This document shows, piece after piece, positions 1 to 8,118 of a stretch of 42,501 nucleotides of DNA (its first letter is position 1; every line of letters starts with the position of its first letter). The position numbers and the translations under genes are program-made. The notes under the pieces are model-generated. The model had not been told where the DNA came from. It searched no databases and was given only the letters and a program-made list of their open reading frames with translations. Origin of the DNA: Butyrivibrio sp. GTDB lineage: Bacteria; Bacillota; Clostridia; Lachnospirales; Lachnospiraceae. The stretch is from positions 1 to 42,501 of the forward strand of contig JAKVKH010000032.1 of the NCBI GenBank assembly GCA_022486625.1. Direction: 5' to 3'.

Positions 1-181
1 CGGCTAAGGATACATATAAGCTGTTTTTTGTTCTGAATTATTCTCTCAGTCTTTCGACTGTTTCTGGAATTTTTCAGGGTTGCATTACTGTTTATTTTTC
101 AAGGTGCATCTTCAGGTTCGATTGTTCTGAACCCCGCTCCTGATCAGCTTTCCGAAGCTTTGCCGGTGCTGCATCAGCAAC
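1..181 (-). other. Transcribed leader, probably of an rRNA operon lying left of the window
   Basis: No open reading frame with a ribosome binding site is visible here. Read on the minus strand, the stretch follows a very strong promoter. It holds small hairpins, among them CAGTC-GAAA-GACTG near positions 48-61 and GGTTC/GAACC near 116-134, and a CACCTTGAAAAAT segment near 95-107 that resembles sequences flanking 16S genes in Clostridia. The leader runs off the window edge, so the product is not seen. An rRNA operon is inference; another stable RNA or a regulated leader is possible. Confidence 0.45.
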
Positions 182-188
182 GAATATA

Positions 189-217
189 AATATATCACCC
201 AGGTCTTTTATTGTCAA
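189..217 (-). promoter_or_regulatory. Strong sigma-A promoter with AT-rich upstream element
   Basis: On the minus strand TTGACA (212-217) and TATATT (189-194) are separated by exactly 17 bases, giving a start near position 182. The 60 bases upstream (218-280) are dominated by A and T tracts, like the UP elements of rRNA promoters. The lack of a nearby coding start fits a stable-RNA promoter. The hexamers are directly visible; the rRNA assignment is inferred. Confidence 0.7.
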
Positions 218-413
218 CCAAAAAATGAAGTTTTTTTCCAAGTTTTTCTAATCTGATAAAAAAAAAGCTGAATATCATTTCTCATGTTTCAATATTTCCC
301 GTAAATACGGCTTTTTTAAATTTCGGTGTATGTCAATTTTTTGAGTAAAAATTTGAAACAGATCAGAATGCAGTTTTATTTCCTGATAACCTAAAATATT
401 CTCTTCATTGCGC
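218..413. other. AT-rich non-coding stretch
   Basis: This lies between the leftward strong promoter and the terminator-like structure behind the lipoprotein gene. It is rich in A and T runs and I see no coding sequence, RNA gene or repeat in it. Its left part probably acts as an UP element for the promoter at 189-217. Confidence 0.5.
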
Positions 414-490
414 AAAAATCCGGCAGACTGGTATATCTGTGAATTCGCTCAACCTATCACGATCTTCACAACATTTCTCAGCGCTGCCGG
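414..490 (-). terminator. Possible long-loop terminator after the lipoprotein operon
   Basis: On the minus strand a CCGGCAG arm (484-490) pairs with CTGCCGG (420-426) and is followed by ATTTTTG (413-419). The long loop contains a nested TGTGAA/TTCACA pair (465-470 with 438-443). It lies just downstream of the last gene of the glgX operon. The large loop makes it weaker evidence than the other terminators here. Confidence 0.45.
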
Positions 491-514
491 AACCTGTGGC
501 ATACTTTTTATATT

Positions 515-1360
515 TTATTCAAGTGATGCGGTAACTGATTCATCTCCGCTCTTCATTGTTATTCCAAGCGTCTTGATTTCCTTTGCCGTACTCTCTGGTA
601 ACTGCAGCAACAGCACTAAATCCTGACTTCCGCCTGCTGAAATTTTTCCCTGATATGTACTCAGGTCATCCTGAAGCATGGATACCAATGTATATCCCTG
701 TTTCTTACCATTAACAGAAATCAGAAATGATACACGTTTTTTAGTCATATCAACAGTAATCTCTTTGTTCGATGTATTAGATACCGTAAAGTTGAGCACC
801 AGAAGTTTATTTCCGCTGTCTGCAGCTACTGCCCCCTGCGCATCTTCACCCGGATAGTCATTCATTACGGAATAGCCATTATAATCAAGGCCCAATCCTC
901 CCAGCATGCTCTGAATATTCTCCTGCTGTTCCGCAAGTGTAGCTTCCTGCTGAGAAGATGCGGCATCTGAAGACATGCTGCTTTCTGAAGTCTGCATAGC
1001 TTCTCCTGCACTGCCTCCTGAAGAAGAATTTTCCGTTGCCATATTTCCGATTGTGCTGCCAGCCGCCATATTGTCTATTGTACTGCCTTCTGCCGATGAC
1101 ATACCAGAATCATATGAGTTTTCCATCCCTGAATTCGTCATACTGTCTCCCATGCTGCTCTCCGAGCTACTTTCCGCTGCAGCACTGACATTTGTCAGGC
1201 GTTCAATTTTATTATAAGAATGCTCCATCAGCAAACCGGCCGCATATTCTGTCACCTGATCATACTGTTCCTGTGTCAGATCCGGATAAGCTGTACCGCA
1301 TCCGCTTACCACCGCTGCAATTGCAATAGATAGCAGAATTGACAATGTACTCTTCTTCAT
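515..1360 (-). CDS. Ser-rich surface lipoprotein with C-terminal DUF5067/DUF4352-like domain
   Basis: Predicted exported lipoprotein of 281 residues with unknown function. The N terminus is a lipoprotein signal peptide with lipobox VSGC, so the mature protein starts at Cys21. Residues 25-57 form a short helical segment (DLTQEQYDQVTEYAAGLL) of a kind common in Lachnospiraceae lipoproteins. Residues 60-145 are a low-complexity Ser/Met/Gly/Asn linker with an imperfect internal repeat (STIDNMAAG, STIGNMATE). The last ~100 residues look like an immunoglobulin-like beta domain (VLNFTVSNTSNKEITVDM) of the DUF5067/DUF4352 type. GAGGGAAG sits 3 bases before the ATG. The gene starts 21 bases after the sensor kinase stop, so it is probably the last gene of the glgX operon. 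It may be an accessory of the kinase or its target; that is inference. Confidence 0.8.
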   Translation of the reverse strand: MKKSTLSILLSIAIAAVVSGCGTAYPDLTQEQYDQVTEYAAGLLMEHSYNKIERLTNVSAAAESSSESSMGDSMTNSGMENSYDSGMSSAEGSTIDNMAAGSTIGNMATENSSSGGSAGEAMQTSESSMSSDAASSQQEATLAEQQENIQSMLGGLGLDYNGYSVMNDYPGEDAQGAVAADSGNKLLVLNFTVSNTSNKEITVDMTKKRVSFLISVNGKKQGYTLVSMLQDDLSTYQGKISAGGSQDLVLLLQLPESTAKEIKTLGITMKSGDESVTASLE

Positions 1361-1381
1361 GTTCTTCCCTCATAATTACTG

Positions 1382-2878
1382 TTATTTTGTCTCAAGTTCA
1401 AACCAGAATTCCACACCATTATCATAATTCTGTACACCATACTGCTGATGCATGGAATCCATAATTGCCTTTACAATTGACAGACCAACTCCGCTACCGC
1501 CATACTCTCTGGTTCTTGCCTTATCCACCTTGTAAAATTTTTCCCAGATATGTTCAATGCTGTCTGCCGGAATAGGATCTCCTGTATTGAATACGCTGAT
1601 TCTGACCTTGCCTTCGTTCTGCTTCAATCGGATTTCAATAATTCTGTCTCCGTCCAGATGATTAATGGCATTACTGTAATAATTCTGCAGAACTTCTTCT
1701 ACCTTAAACTCATCCGCCCAGACATAAATCGGCTCATACGCATCCATTCTGACCGTAGCATCTTTCTGTTTAGCCAGTATATCGGCTGATTTGAGATAAT
1801 TCTGAACCAGATCCACAATGTCAAAGCGTTCCATGGAAACCACATCATTGCCAAATTCAAGCTGATTGAGCGTCAGAAGTTTTTTTACCATTTCATTCAT
1901 CTTGCCGGCTTCATCCATGATGACTTCACAATAAAAATTGCGGCTTTCCTCATCATCATTGATTCCTTCCTGAAGTCCCTCCGCATATCCCTGAATCAGC
2001 GCAATCGGCGTCTTCAGTTCATGAGAAACATTGGAAAGGAACTCTTTTCTCATGGCATCAATCTTATTCTTATGCTCAATATCCTGCTTCAGCTCATTAT
2101 TTGCCGTCTTAAGTTCCGAAATAGTCACTTCAAGTGTTTCGGACAGTTCATTGATGTTTTTTCCGAGAATGTCCAGTTCATTACGGCCCTTGCCATGATA
2201 TTTAGCTTCAAAATCGAGATTTTTCATCTTCTCGGAAATACATGTCAGTTCCAGAATCGGTTTGGTAATGCGGTTTGAGATAATCAGTGAAAGAATACCG
2301 CCCACAATGGCAATGAGAATTCCCACATAAGTCATAAAATGATTGGATATCTCCACACTGTCCTTAATTCCGTCAAGCGCACTTCTAATCAAAAAGATAT
2401 TGCCGTTATCAAGAAACCCCCATTCTTCCATGTATGCGGAACTCGTACGTTTATCGGTTCCAATCTGAAGTGTATACCGGTCCGTTTTAGTCAATATCTG
2501 TGTATCCGGATTATCCGCATCAGAATTAATCTGAAGTAAATTGTCCCAGAGGCGTCTTGCCAGAAATGTACTGTCATTGGATGAAGACTTTACCGTCTGT
2601 GAATCAGAATCCAGTACAATAACATCAATATTGTATTTCTCGCAGATTTTCCTTAGTTCAATATCAAAATTATCCGAAGAAATATCTCCGCTGTTAGCAG
2701 CATCATTGATGCTGTTGTATGCCGAAGTGATTACCTCTGTCTTATTTCTGATATAATATTTTTCAAGGAATGTATTATTCAGTAGCAGACTGATAATTAC
2801 CATTCCTGCCACCAGTCCGAGGAAAAGGAGACAGAACTCCCTTCTGAGAGGACGTCTGGCTGAATTAATTTTCTTCAA
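1382..2878 (-). CDS. Two-component sensor histidine kinase (HAMP-HisKA-HATPase)
   Basis: Membrane sensor kinase of 498 residues that should autophosphorylate and pass phosphate to the regulator encoded just upstream. Visible parts in order are TM1 (about 15-35), an extracytoplasmic sensor region of ~145 residues without a family I recognise, TM2 (about 181-201), and a HAMP segment. Then come HisKA with phospho-acceptor His286 (SNVSHELKTP) and a HATPase domain with N-box Asn403 (QNYYSNAINH) and G-boxes (GGSGVGLSIVK). All catalytic motifs are intact. Its start overlaps the end of the regulator gene by 14 bases, which implies translational coupling. The signal sensed is not known. Its place in an operon led by glgX suggests a link to alpha-glucan metabolism or to the neighbouring lipoprotein, which is inference. 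Confidence 0.92.
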   Translation of the reverse strand: MKKINSARRPLRREFCLLFLGLVAGMVIISLLLNNTFLEKYYIRNKTEVITSAYNSINDAANSGDISSDNFDIELRKICEKYNIDVIVLDSDSQTVKSSSNDSTFLARRLWDNLLQINSDADNPDTQILTKTDRYTLQIGTDKRTSSAYMEEWGFLDNGNIFLIRSALDGIKDSVEISNHFMTYVGILIAIVGGILSLIISNRITKPILELTCISEKMKNLDFEAKYHGKGRNELDILGKNINELSETLEVTISELKTANNELKQDIEHKNKIDAMRKEFLSNVSHELKTPIALIQGYAEGLQEGINDDEESRNFYCEVIMDEAGKMNEMVKKLLTLNQLEFGNDVVSMERFDIVDLVQNYLKSADILAKQKDATVRMDAYEPIYVWADEFKVEEVLQNYYSNAINHLDGDRIIEIRLKQNEGKVRISVFNTGDPIPADSIEHIWEKFYKVDKARTREYGGSGVGLSIVKAIMDSMHQQYGVQNYDNGVEFWFELETK

Positions 2879-3554
2879 ACTTATACCCCATTCCCCAGAT
2901 CGTCTTAATCATATCACCTTTTTCGCCCATTTTCCCGCGAAGCTTTTTTACATGCGTATCAATCGTTCTGGCATCTCCAAAATAGTCATAATTCCAGACG
3001 TTATTCAGAATATTTTCTCTTGACAGAGCAATTCCTCTGTTCTCAAGGAAATAGGATAAAAGTTCAAATTCCTTATAGCTGAGATCGATCGGTTTACCAT
3101 CTATTTCCACACTGTGTGCTGCTTTATTAATCACAATCCCGCCTGCCTGCAGCACATCATCCTGCGAAATCTGCTTGGTTCTTCTCAAAATGGCATCTAC
3201 TCTCGCAACAAGAATCTTCGGGCTGAACGGTTTGGAAATATACTCATCTACGCCAAGATCAAACCCCTGCAATTCATCCCTTTCATCAGTTTTTGCCGTC
3301 AGCATGATAATCGGCACTTTAGAATATGCTCTGATTTCTCTGCATACCTGCCACCCATCCATTTTGGGCATCATTACATCCAGAATAATCAGTGCGATTT
3401 CCTTATCTGCAAAAAACAGATCCAGTGCCTTGCTCCCGTCTTCCGCCTCAACAACATCAAAATTGCTCTTCACCAGAAAATCTCTGACAAGCTTTCTCAT
3501 TCGGCTCTCATCATCTACTACCAGAATTTTCAGTCTGTCCATTTCAAACACCAT
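2865..3554 (-). CDS. OmpR-family response regulator
   Basis: DNA-binding response regulator, 229 residues, partner of the overlapping kinase. The receiver domain carries the acidic pair Asp14/Asp15, phospho-acceptor Asp59 (IILDVMMPKMDG), Thr86 and Lys108 (SKPFSP). The C-terminal winged helix is the OmpR/PhoB type (LSYKEFELLSYFLENRG, then RTIDTHVKKLRGK). The start is uncertain. GGAAAGGG lies only 1 base before the first ATG (3554), so the ATG four codons later (3542, MDRLKILVVDDE) or the GTG at 3551 may be used. It lies 64 bases after the stop of the one-TM protein gene and probably belongs to the same transcript. Its target genes cannot be read from the sequence. Confidence 0.93.
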   Translation of the reverse strand: MVFEMDRLKILVVDDESRMRKLVRDFLVKSNFDVVEAEDGSKALDLFFADKEIALIILDVMMPKMDGWQVCREIRAYSKVPIIMLTAKTDERDELQGFDLGVDEYISKPFSPKILVARVDAILRRTKQISQDDVLQAGGIVINKAAHSVEIDGKPIDLSYKEFELLSYFLENRGIALSRENILNNVWNYDYFGDARTIDTHVKKLRGKMGEKGDMIKTIWGMGYKFEEN

Positions 3555-3618
3555 ACCCTTTCCATCGTATGCAATCAGTATATAACGGAATTATGTCATA
3601 ACTGTGTTCGTATTCTGC

Positions 3619-4293
3619 TTATTCTGATACAGACGAGCCTGCCGCCGAACTCTCCTCTGCTGCAGAAATTTCTTCTGTTGCCTGTGAAGTCTCTGCTCCG
3701 GATATTCCAAGCTGACGCTCTTTTTCACGGACTGCCTGTTCCCTGTCTGAAATTTCCTGATCCCAGGATGCATAGCGGTTCATGACATTTCTTTTATAAT
3801 TCATGATATTATCCGTATCACTTGTGTTGGCAATCATAAACATGGCAATGACAAGAGCAATCATGACTGCATTCATGGTAATGGAAAGAGTCAGTACCGG
3901 AAATTTTCTCTTTTCCGGCATTCTCTGAATTCGTTGTCTGGGAATATAATCATCCGGCAGTGGCGCATGAGAAAAAGCAACAAGCAGCGGGATCGGCGTC
4001 ATGTCTTCCTCTTTTGCTCCCAGTTCCAGCATTTTACTTCTCAACTCGTTAAGATAATTCCATCCAACCGGTGTTTTAAAGATCCGATTTTCAATTGCTT
4101 TCTCATATACTGCCTGTATTCCCTCAAGGCTGTTGAAATTTACGTGACTTTTGATATATTCAATTTTGCGCGCATCAATATTGGCTTTTTCCGCATCTTC
4201 TTCCGTCAGAAAATGATATCCGCCCGCACAGAGCTTCGCATCTTCTGCAGTATCTGTTTCAGTTGTACCATTCTTCATCTCGTCTGCGCTCAT
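3619..4293 (-). CDS. Hypothetical protein with one membrane segment
   Basis: Protein of 224 residues that I do not assign to a function. Residues 1-125 are soluble and contain a conserved-looking helical part (YIKSHVNFNSLEGIQAVYEK, then IFKTPVGWNYLNELRSKM). One hydrophobic segment lies at about 132-153 (VLTLSITMNAVMIALVIAMF). After it come a charged, probably coiled-coil part (ISDREQAVREKERQLG) and an Ala/Ser/Glu-rich tail. There is no signal peptide, so the N-terminal domain is probably cytoplasmic. The gene starts 18 bases after the glgX stop, so the two are almost certainly co-transcribed. It could be a membrane tether or scaffold for the neighbouring sensor system, but nothing in the sequence proves that. 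Confidence 0.75.
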   Translation of the reverse strand: MSADEMKNGTTETDTAEDAKLCAGGYHFLTEEDAEKANIDARKIEYIKSHVNFNSLEGIQAVYEKAIENRIFKTPVGWNYLNELRSKMLELGAKEEDMTPIPLLVAFSHAPLPDDYIPRQRIQRMPEKRKFPVLTLSITMNAVMIALVIAMFMIANTSDTDNIMNYKRNVMNRYASWDQEISDREQAVREKERQLGISGAETSQATEEISAAEESSAAGSSVSE

Positions 4294-4311
4294 GTCGTCT
4301 TTTCCTTTACT

Positions 4312-6483
4312 TTACTGATTATATCCGTTTCCATATGATGCAATAAATACACTGACACTTCTGGAATGAAGCAGCCATTTTTCCTGTGTCAACGGTTGCG
4401 GCCTGTTATAAAAATACTTTCCATCTTCGGCACCTGTATTTACCACCATTGACCAATAACCGCCCCCTGTCAGTACTGGCAGTTTAATCGGTACATCCTC
4501 CCAATATACATTGATTGCAAGATATACGATATCATCATGCCCCTTTTCTCTGCAGTAACCGGCATATAAAATACAGATTACCTTGGAATCCCCCGTAATA
4601 TTCTGATTCGCAGGATCTTCTACATTTGCACTGACAAACGGAAGTCCACATTTTGCCTCCAGAAGTTCCTTGCGGATCGCTGGATGTTTTCTTCTGAACT
4701 GGATCATATTCCGGTAAAAGTCATAATATTCATGATTTTTTTCCATCAACGTCCAGTCAAGCCATGAAATCTGATTATCCTGACAATATGCATTATTATT
4801 TCCAAACTGTGTATTGCCGAATTCATCTCCTGCCAGCAGCATAGGTGTCCCTCTGCTGCACATCAGCACGGTAATGGCATTTCTCATCATCCGGAAGCGA
4901 AGTGCATTAATCGCCGGATCTGCTGTCTCGCCTTCTGCACCACAGTTCCAACTGCGATTATCATTATTCCCGTCTGTATTATTCCAGCCATTTGCTTCAT
5001 TGTGCTTATTATTATAAGAATACAGATCATATAATGTAAATCCATCATGGCAGGTCAGAAAGTTGATGGAAGAATTATAGCCAACATATTCTCCGCCATA
5101 CAGATCCATTGAACCAGTAATTCTCTTAACTGCATCCGGTGCTGCCCAGTACTCGCCCTTAAGATACGCTCGAATATCATCACGGTATTTTCCGTTCCAT
5201 TCTGCCCACCTTTTCCATGCCGGGAAACTCCCGACCTGATACATGCCGCCTGCATCCCACGCTTCTGCAATCAGCTTGGCATCACGCAAAATGGGATCAT
5301 ATGCCAGTCTCTGAATAAGCGGCGGACGCATCATAGGCGATCCGTCTTCATTACGCCCGAGAATACTGGCCAGATCAAAGCGGAAACCATCCACACGATA
5401 TTCCTCCACCCAGTACCGCAGGCATCTGACAATCATTTCCTGTACAATGGGATGATTGCAGTTCAGTGTATTTCCGCATCCGCTGAAATTATAATATTTT
5501 CCATCGGGTGTCAGCATATAATAAATATTATTGTCAAACCCTTTAAAAGAAATAAAAGGTCCATTTTCATTTCCTTCTGCTGTATGGTTAAATACAACAT
5601 CCAGAATAACTTCAATCCCGCTCTCCTTCAGTTCCTTGATCAGTGTCTTGAGCTCAACACCTTCATGATTATATTCACCTGTAGAGGCATAACTTGTATT
5701 CGGAGCAAAAAAGCTGACGGTATTATATCCCCAATAATCAAGAAGTGTACGCCCGTTCACTTCTCTTTTATCACGTGTTTCATCAAATTCAAAAATCGGC
5801 ATGAGTTCTACCGCCGTAACGCCAAGATGCTTGAGGTAGGCAATTTTCTCAATCACGCCTTCAAAAGTACCCGGGAAACGAACTCCTGAAGAAAGGTCTT
5901 TGGTAAATCCTCTGACATGCATTTCATAAATAATGGAATCACTCATTGGAATACGGAGCTGCTGCATGGCATTCCATTCAAAATTGCTTCTGACAACCCG
6001 TGCATGATAAGCGCCATTCTGGTTGGCGTTCTGTCCCCAGATCCGTTGCCCTGAGACTGCCTTTGCATACGGATCAAGAAGTGCATGACTCTTATCAAAC
6101 AACAGTCCTCTGTCCGGATCCCACGGCCCATCCAAAGAATAACAGTATTCAAGATTTTCAATGTTAAGTCCGAACACGATCATGGAAAATACTTTTCCGA
6201 TGCGATAGCTTTCAGGATAGGGAATCGCTGCATATGGTTTTTTTTCACCACGATGATAAAGCAGCAGCGTAATCGCTGTTGCTCCATTGGAATAAACCGT
6301 AAAGTTTACTCCGTCAGGCATAACGGTAGCTCCATAGATCTCATAGTATCCGGGACGGATTCTGAACCCGTTGACTTCATCGAGCGCGAGCGTCTGTCTG
6401 TTTCTGTCAGACTTTCGCAGTTCTACTCCCCGATGTTCTATGAGGCTTCTTTTTTCAATTCGATGTTTTCTGAATTCCTGCAT
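4312..6483 (-). CDS. glgX: Glycogen debranching enzyme GlgX / isoamylase-type GH13
   Basis: Enzyme of 723 residues that should hydrolyse alpha-1,6 branch points in glycogen or related alpha-glucans in the cytoplasm. After a basic N-terminal extension (~1-35) comes the CBM48-like beta domain (RPGYYEIYGATVMPDGVNF), then the GH13 barrel with all four conserved regions. These are DVVFNH (295-300), GFRFD with nucleophile Asp370, AEAWD with acid/base Glu407, and TCHD with Asp480. Length and order fit the GlgX/isoamylase/type I pullulanase group. No signal peptide is present, so extracellular pullulanase is unlikely. No other glycogen genes are nearby. It is the first gene of a set with a one-TM protein, a two-component system and a lipoprotein, which is an unusual partnership. 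The 28 residues before RNRQTLALDE are Arg-rich, and the start could lie further in. Confidence 0.93.
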   Translation of the reverse strand: MQEFRKHRIEKRSLIEHRGVELRKSDRNRQTLALDEVNGFRIRPGYYEIYGATVMPDGVNFTVYSNGATAITLLLYHRGEKKPYAAIPYPESYRIGKVFSMIVFGLNIENLEYCYSLDGPWDPDRGLLFDKSHALLDPYAKAVSGQRIWGQNANQNGAYHARVVRSNFEWNAMQQLRIPMSDSIIYEMHVRGFTKDLSSGVRFPGTFEGVIEKIAYLKHLGVTAVELMPIFEFDETRDKREVNGRTLLDYWGYNTVSFFAPNTSYASTGEYNHEGVELKTLIKELKESGIEVILDVVFNHTAEGNENGPFISFKGFDNNIYYMLTPDGKYYNFSGCGNTLNCNHPIVQEMIVRCLRYWVEEYRVDGFRFDLASILGRNEDGSPMMRPPLIQRLAYDPILRDAKLIAEAWDAGGMYQVGSFPAWKRWAEWNGKYRDDIRAYLKGEYWAAPDAVKRITGSMDLYGGEYVGYNSSINFLTCHDGFTLYDLYSYNNKHNEANGWNNTDGNNDNRSWNCGAEGETADPAINALRFRMMRNAITVLMCSRGTPMLLAGDEFGNTQFGNNNAYCQDNQISWLDWTLMEKNHEYYDFYRNMIQFRRKHPAIRKELLEAKCGLPFVSANVEDPANQNITGDSKVICILYAGYCREKGHDDIVYLAINVYWEDVPIKLPVLTGGGYWSMVVNTGAEDGKYFYNRPQPLTQEKWLLHSRSVSVFIASYGNGYNQ

Positions 6484-6523
6484 ACCGAAATTATCATCCC
6501 ATCCATCATTATTTTTATAAAAT

Positions 6524-6551
6524 AATATATAATATCAGTTTACCACAACAA
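6524..6551 (-). promoter_or_regulatory. Possible promoter of the glgX operon
   Basis: On the minus strand TTGTTG (6546-6551) and TATATT (6524-6529) are 16 bases apart, about 40 bases before the glgX ATG, in an AT-rich stretch just after the terminator of the preceding operon. Other hexamer registers are possible in this region, so confidence is low. Confidence 0.35.
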
Positions 6552-6563
6552 TGACTTGCAATC

Positions 6564-6602
6564 AAAAAAACGGTCATACATCTTTTCATGTATGACCGTT
6601 TT
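6564..6602 (-). terminator. Intrinsic terminator of the Na+-pump decarboxylase operon
   Basis: A perfect 15-bp stem (6567-6581 with 6588-6602) with a 6-base loop is followed on the minus strand by seven U residues (6564-6570). It lies 35 bases after the oadA stop. The plus strand also has a short U run, so it may work in both directions. It separates the decarboxylase operon from glgX. Confidence 0.92.
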
Positions 6603-6637
6603 ATGACAAACTTAAAAATTACTGTCTCTGTATTTAA

Positions 6638-8050
6638 TTATGCAGGATATGCTCCGTTTTTGGTATCTGCCTTTTCAAGATCAACCTTTTTCTGCTGTGC
6701 AAGACGATACTTGAAGAATTCAACTGCAACCTGCGGGAACAGTGCATAGGACAATGTATCCTCATCCTGCTGCTTCCACTCCTTAACTTCCTCTTCAAAC
6801 TTAGGAAGACCAGGCTCAAGCAGATCTGCCGGACGACATGTAATCACATCTCTGTCGCCGATAATCTTCTTCTGAACTTCTGCATTGAACGGTTTTACCG
6901 TTGTCCCATATCTGCCGGACAGAAGATCTTTTGTCTGATCTGTAGCAACCTTATATCTCTCACCCATCAGCACATTCATAACTGCCTGCGTACCAACGAT
7001 CTGTGAAGAAGGTGTAACCAGCGGCGGTTCACCAAAGTCCTTACGAACTCTCGGAATTTCTTCCAGAACTGCCTGATACTTATCAGATGCATTCTGCTCT
7101 TTCAACTGCTTCACCATATTGGAAAGCATTCCACCAGGTACCTGATACATCAGCGTCTTGATGTTAACACCCAGAACCTTGACATCCATAAGACCATTCT
7201 TTAAGCATTCTTCTCTGTACGGTCTGAAATGATCAGCAATTTCTGCCAGAAGCTTCTGATCAAGTCCGGAATCATAAGGTGTTCCCTTGAATGCTTCAAC
7301 CATAACCTCTGTTGCCGGCTGTGATGTTCCCATAGAGAACGGCGAAATTGCAGTATCAATAATATCGCAACCTGCTTCAACAGCCTTCATGTATGTCATG
7401 CTAGCCACACCCGAAGTGTAATGTGTATGAAGTTCAATGGGAAGGGATGTTGCACTCTTCATAGCCTTGATCAGCTTTTCTGCTTCATAAGGAAGAAGAA
7501 GTCCTGACATATCCTTGATGCAGATGGAATCTGCACCCATGGATTCAATGGTTTTACAGATATTCATCCAGTAGTCAAGTGTATAAGCATCACCCAGTGT
7601 ATAAACCAGTGTTACCTGCGCATGTCCGCCTTCTTTTTTGCATGCCTTGACAGACGTTTCAAGATTACGCATATCATTCAGACAATCAAAAATACGGATA
7701 ATATCAATACCGTTTGCAATGGATTTCTCCACGAAGTAGTTCACTACATCATCCGGATAATGCTTATATCCCAAAATATTCTGTCCACGAAGCAGCATCT
7801 GCAGTTTCGTGTTTTTGAATCCTGCTCTTAATTTTCTGAGTCTTTCCCACGGATCTTCTTTCAGGAACCTTAAGGATGCATCGAAGGTTGCACCTCCCCA
7901 GCACTCTACTGCATGATAACCGACCTTATCCATTGTATCGATAATCGGGAGCATGATCTCCGTAGGCATTCTTGTTGCAATTAATGACTGATGGGCATCA
8001 CGAAGAACAGTCTCTGTGATCCCGACAGGTCTTTTCTCTATATCTGCCAT
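6638..8050 (-). CDS. oadA: Oxaloacetate decarboxylase alpha subunit / pyruvate-type carboxyltransferase (5S-like)
   Basis: Carboxyltransferase of 470 residues that moves a carboxyl group between oxaloacetate (or pyruvate) and biotin. The TIM-barrel metal site is intact: Asp18 (TVLRDAHQS), Lys179 (CIKDMSG, the lysine carboxylated in this family), and His208/His210 (ELHTHYTSG). These match the numbering known for Vibrio OadA within one residue. The C-terminal PYC_OADA domain follows, but the biotinyl domain found at the end of enterobacterial OadA is absent; biotin is carried by the separate protein at 9301-9678. The start at 8050 is chosen because GGAGG lies 5 bases before this ATG; the frame is open a further 12 codons upstream. 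It is the last gene of the operon, preceded by an intercistronic hairpin. It could equally be called a 5S-like transcarboxylase subunit. Confidence 0.9.
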   Translation of the reverse strand: MADIEKRPVGITETVLRDAHQSLIATRMPTEIMLPIIDTMDKVGYHAVECWGGATFDASLRFLKEDPWERLRKLRAGFKNTKLQMLLRGQNILGYKHYPDDVVNYFVEKSIANGIDIIRIFDCLNDMRNLETSVKACKKEGGHAQVTLVYTLGDAYTLDYWMNICKTIESMGADSICIKDMSGLLLPYEAEKLIKAMKSATSLPIELHTHYTSGVASMTYMKAVEAGCDIIDTAISPFSMGTSQPATEVMVEAFKGTPYDSGLDQKLLAEIADHFRPYREECLKNGLMDVKVLGVNIKTLMYQVPGGMLSNMVKQLKEQNASDKYQAVLEEIPRVRKDFGEPPLVTPSSQIVGTQAVMNVLMGERYKVATDQTKDLLSGRYGTTVKPFNAEVQKKIIGDRDVITCRPADLLEPGLPKFEEEVKEWKQQDEDTLSYALFPQVAVEFFKYRLAQQKKVDLEKADTKNGAYPA

Positions 8051-8070
8051 GATATCCTCCATTTCTGTAT

Positions 8071-8097
8071 CAGCGGCGCCTGACACAGGCGCTGCTG
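8071..8097 (-). promoter_or_regulatory. GC-rich intercistronic hairpin before oadA
   Basis: On the minus strand CAGCAGCGCCTG and CAGGCGCCGCTG can form an 11-bp stem with one mismatch and a 3-base loop, between the oadB stop and the oadA ribosome binding site. No U tract follows, so it is not a standard terminator. It could protect mRNA ends, mark a processing site, or tune oadA translation. Confidence 0.5.
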
Positions 8098-8118
8098 TAT
8101 AAATCAGTTCAATTCAAA

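Noticed and set aside
408..626. Short plus-strand open frame at the left end
   Set aside because: It overlaps the lipoprotein 3' end and a terminator-like structure, and has no convincing ribosome binding site.
3114..3785. Plus-strand open frame of 223 codons over the response regulator
   Set aside because: Antisense to a clear OmpR-family gene and rich in Cys, His and Phe in a way typical of shadow frames.
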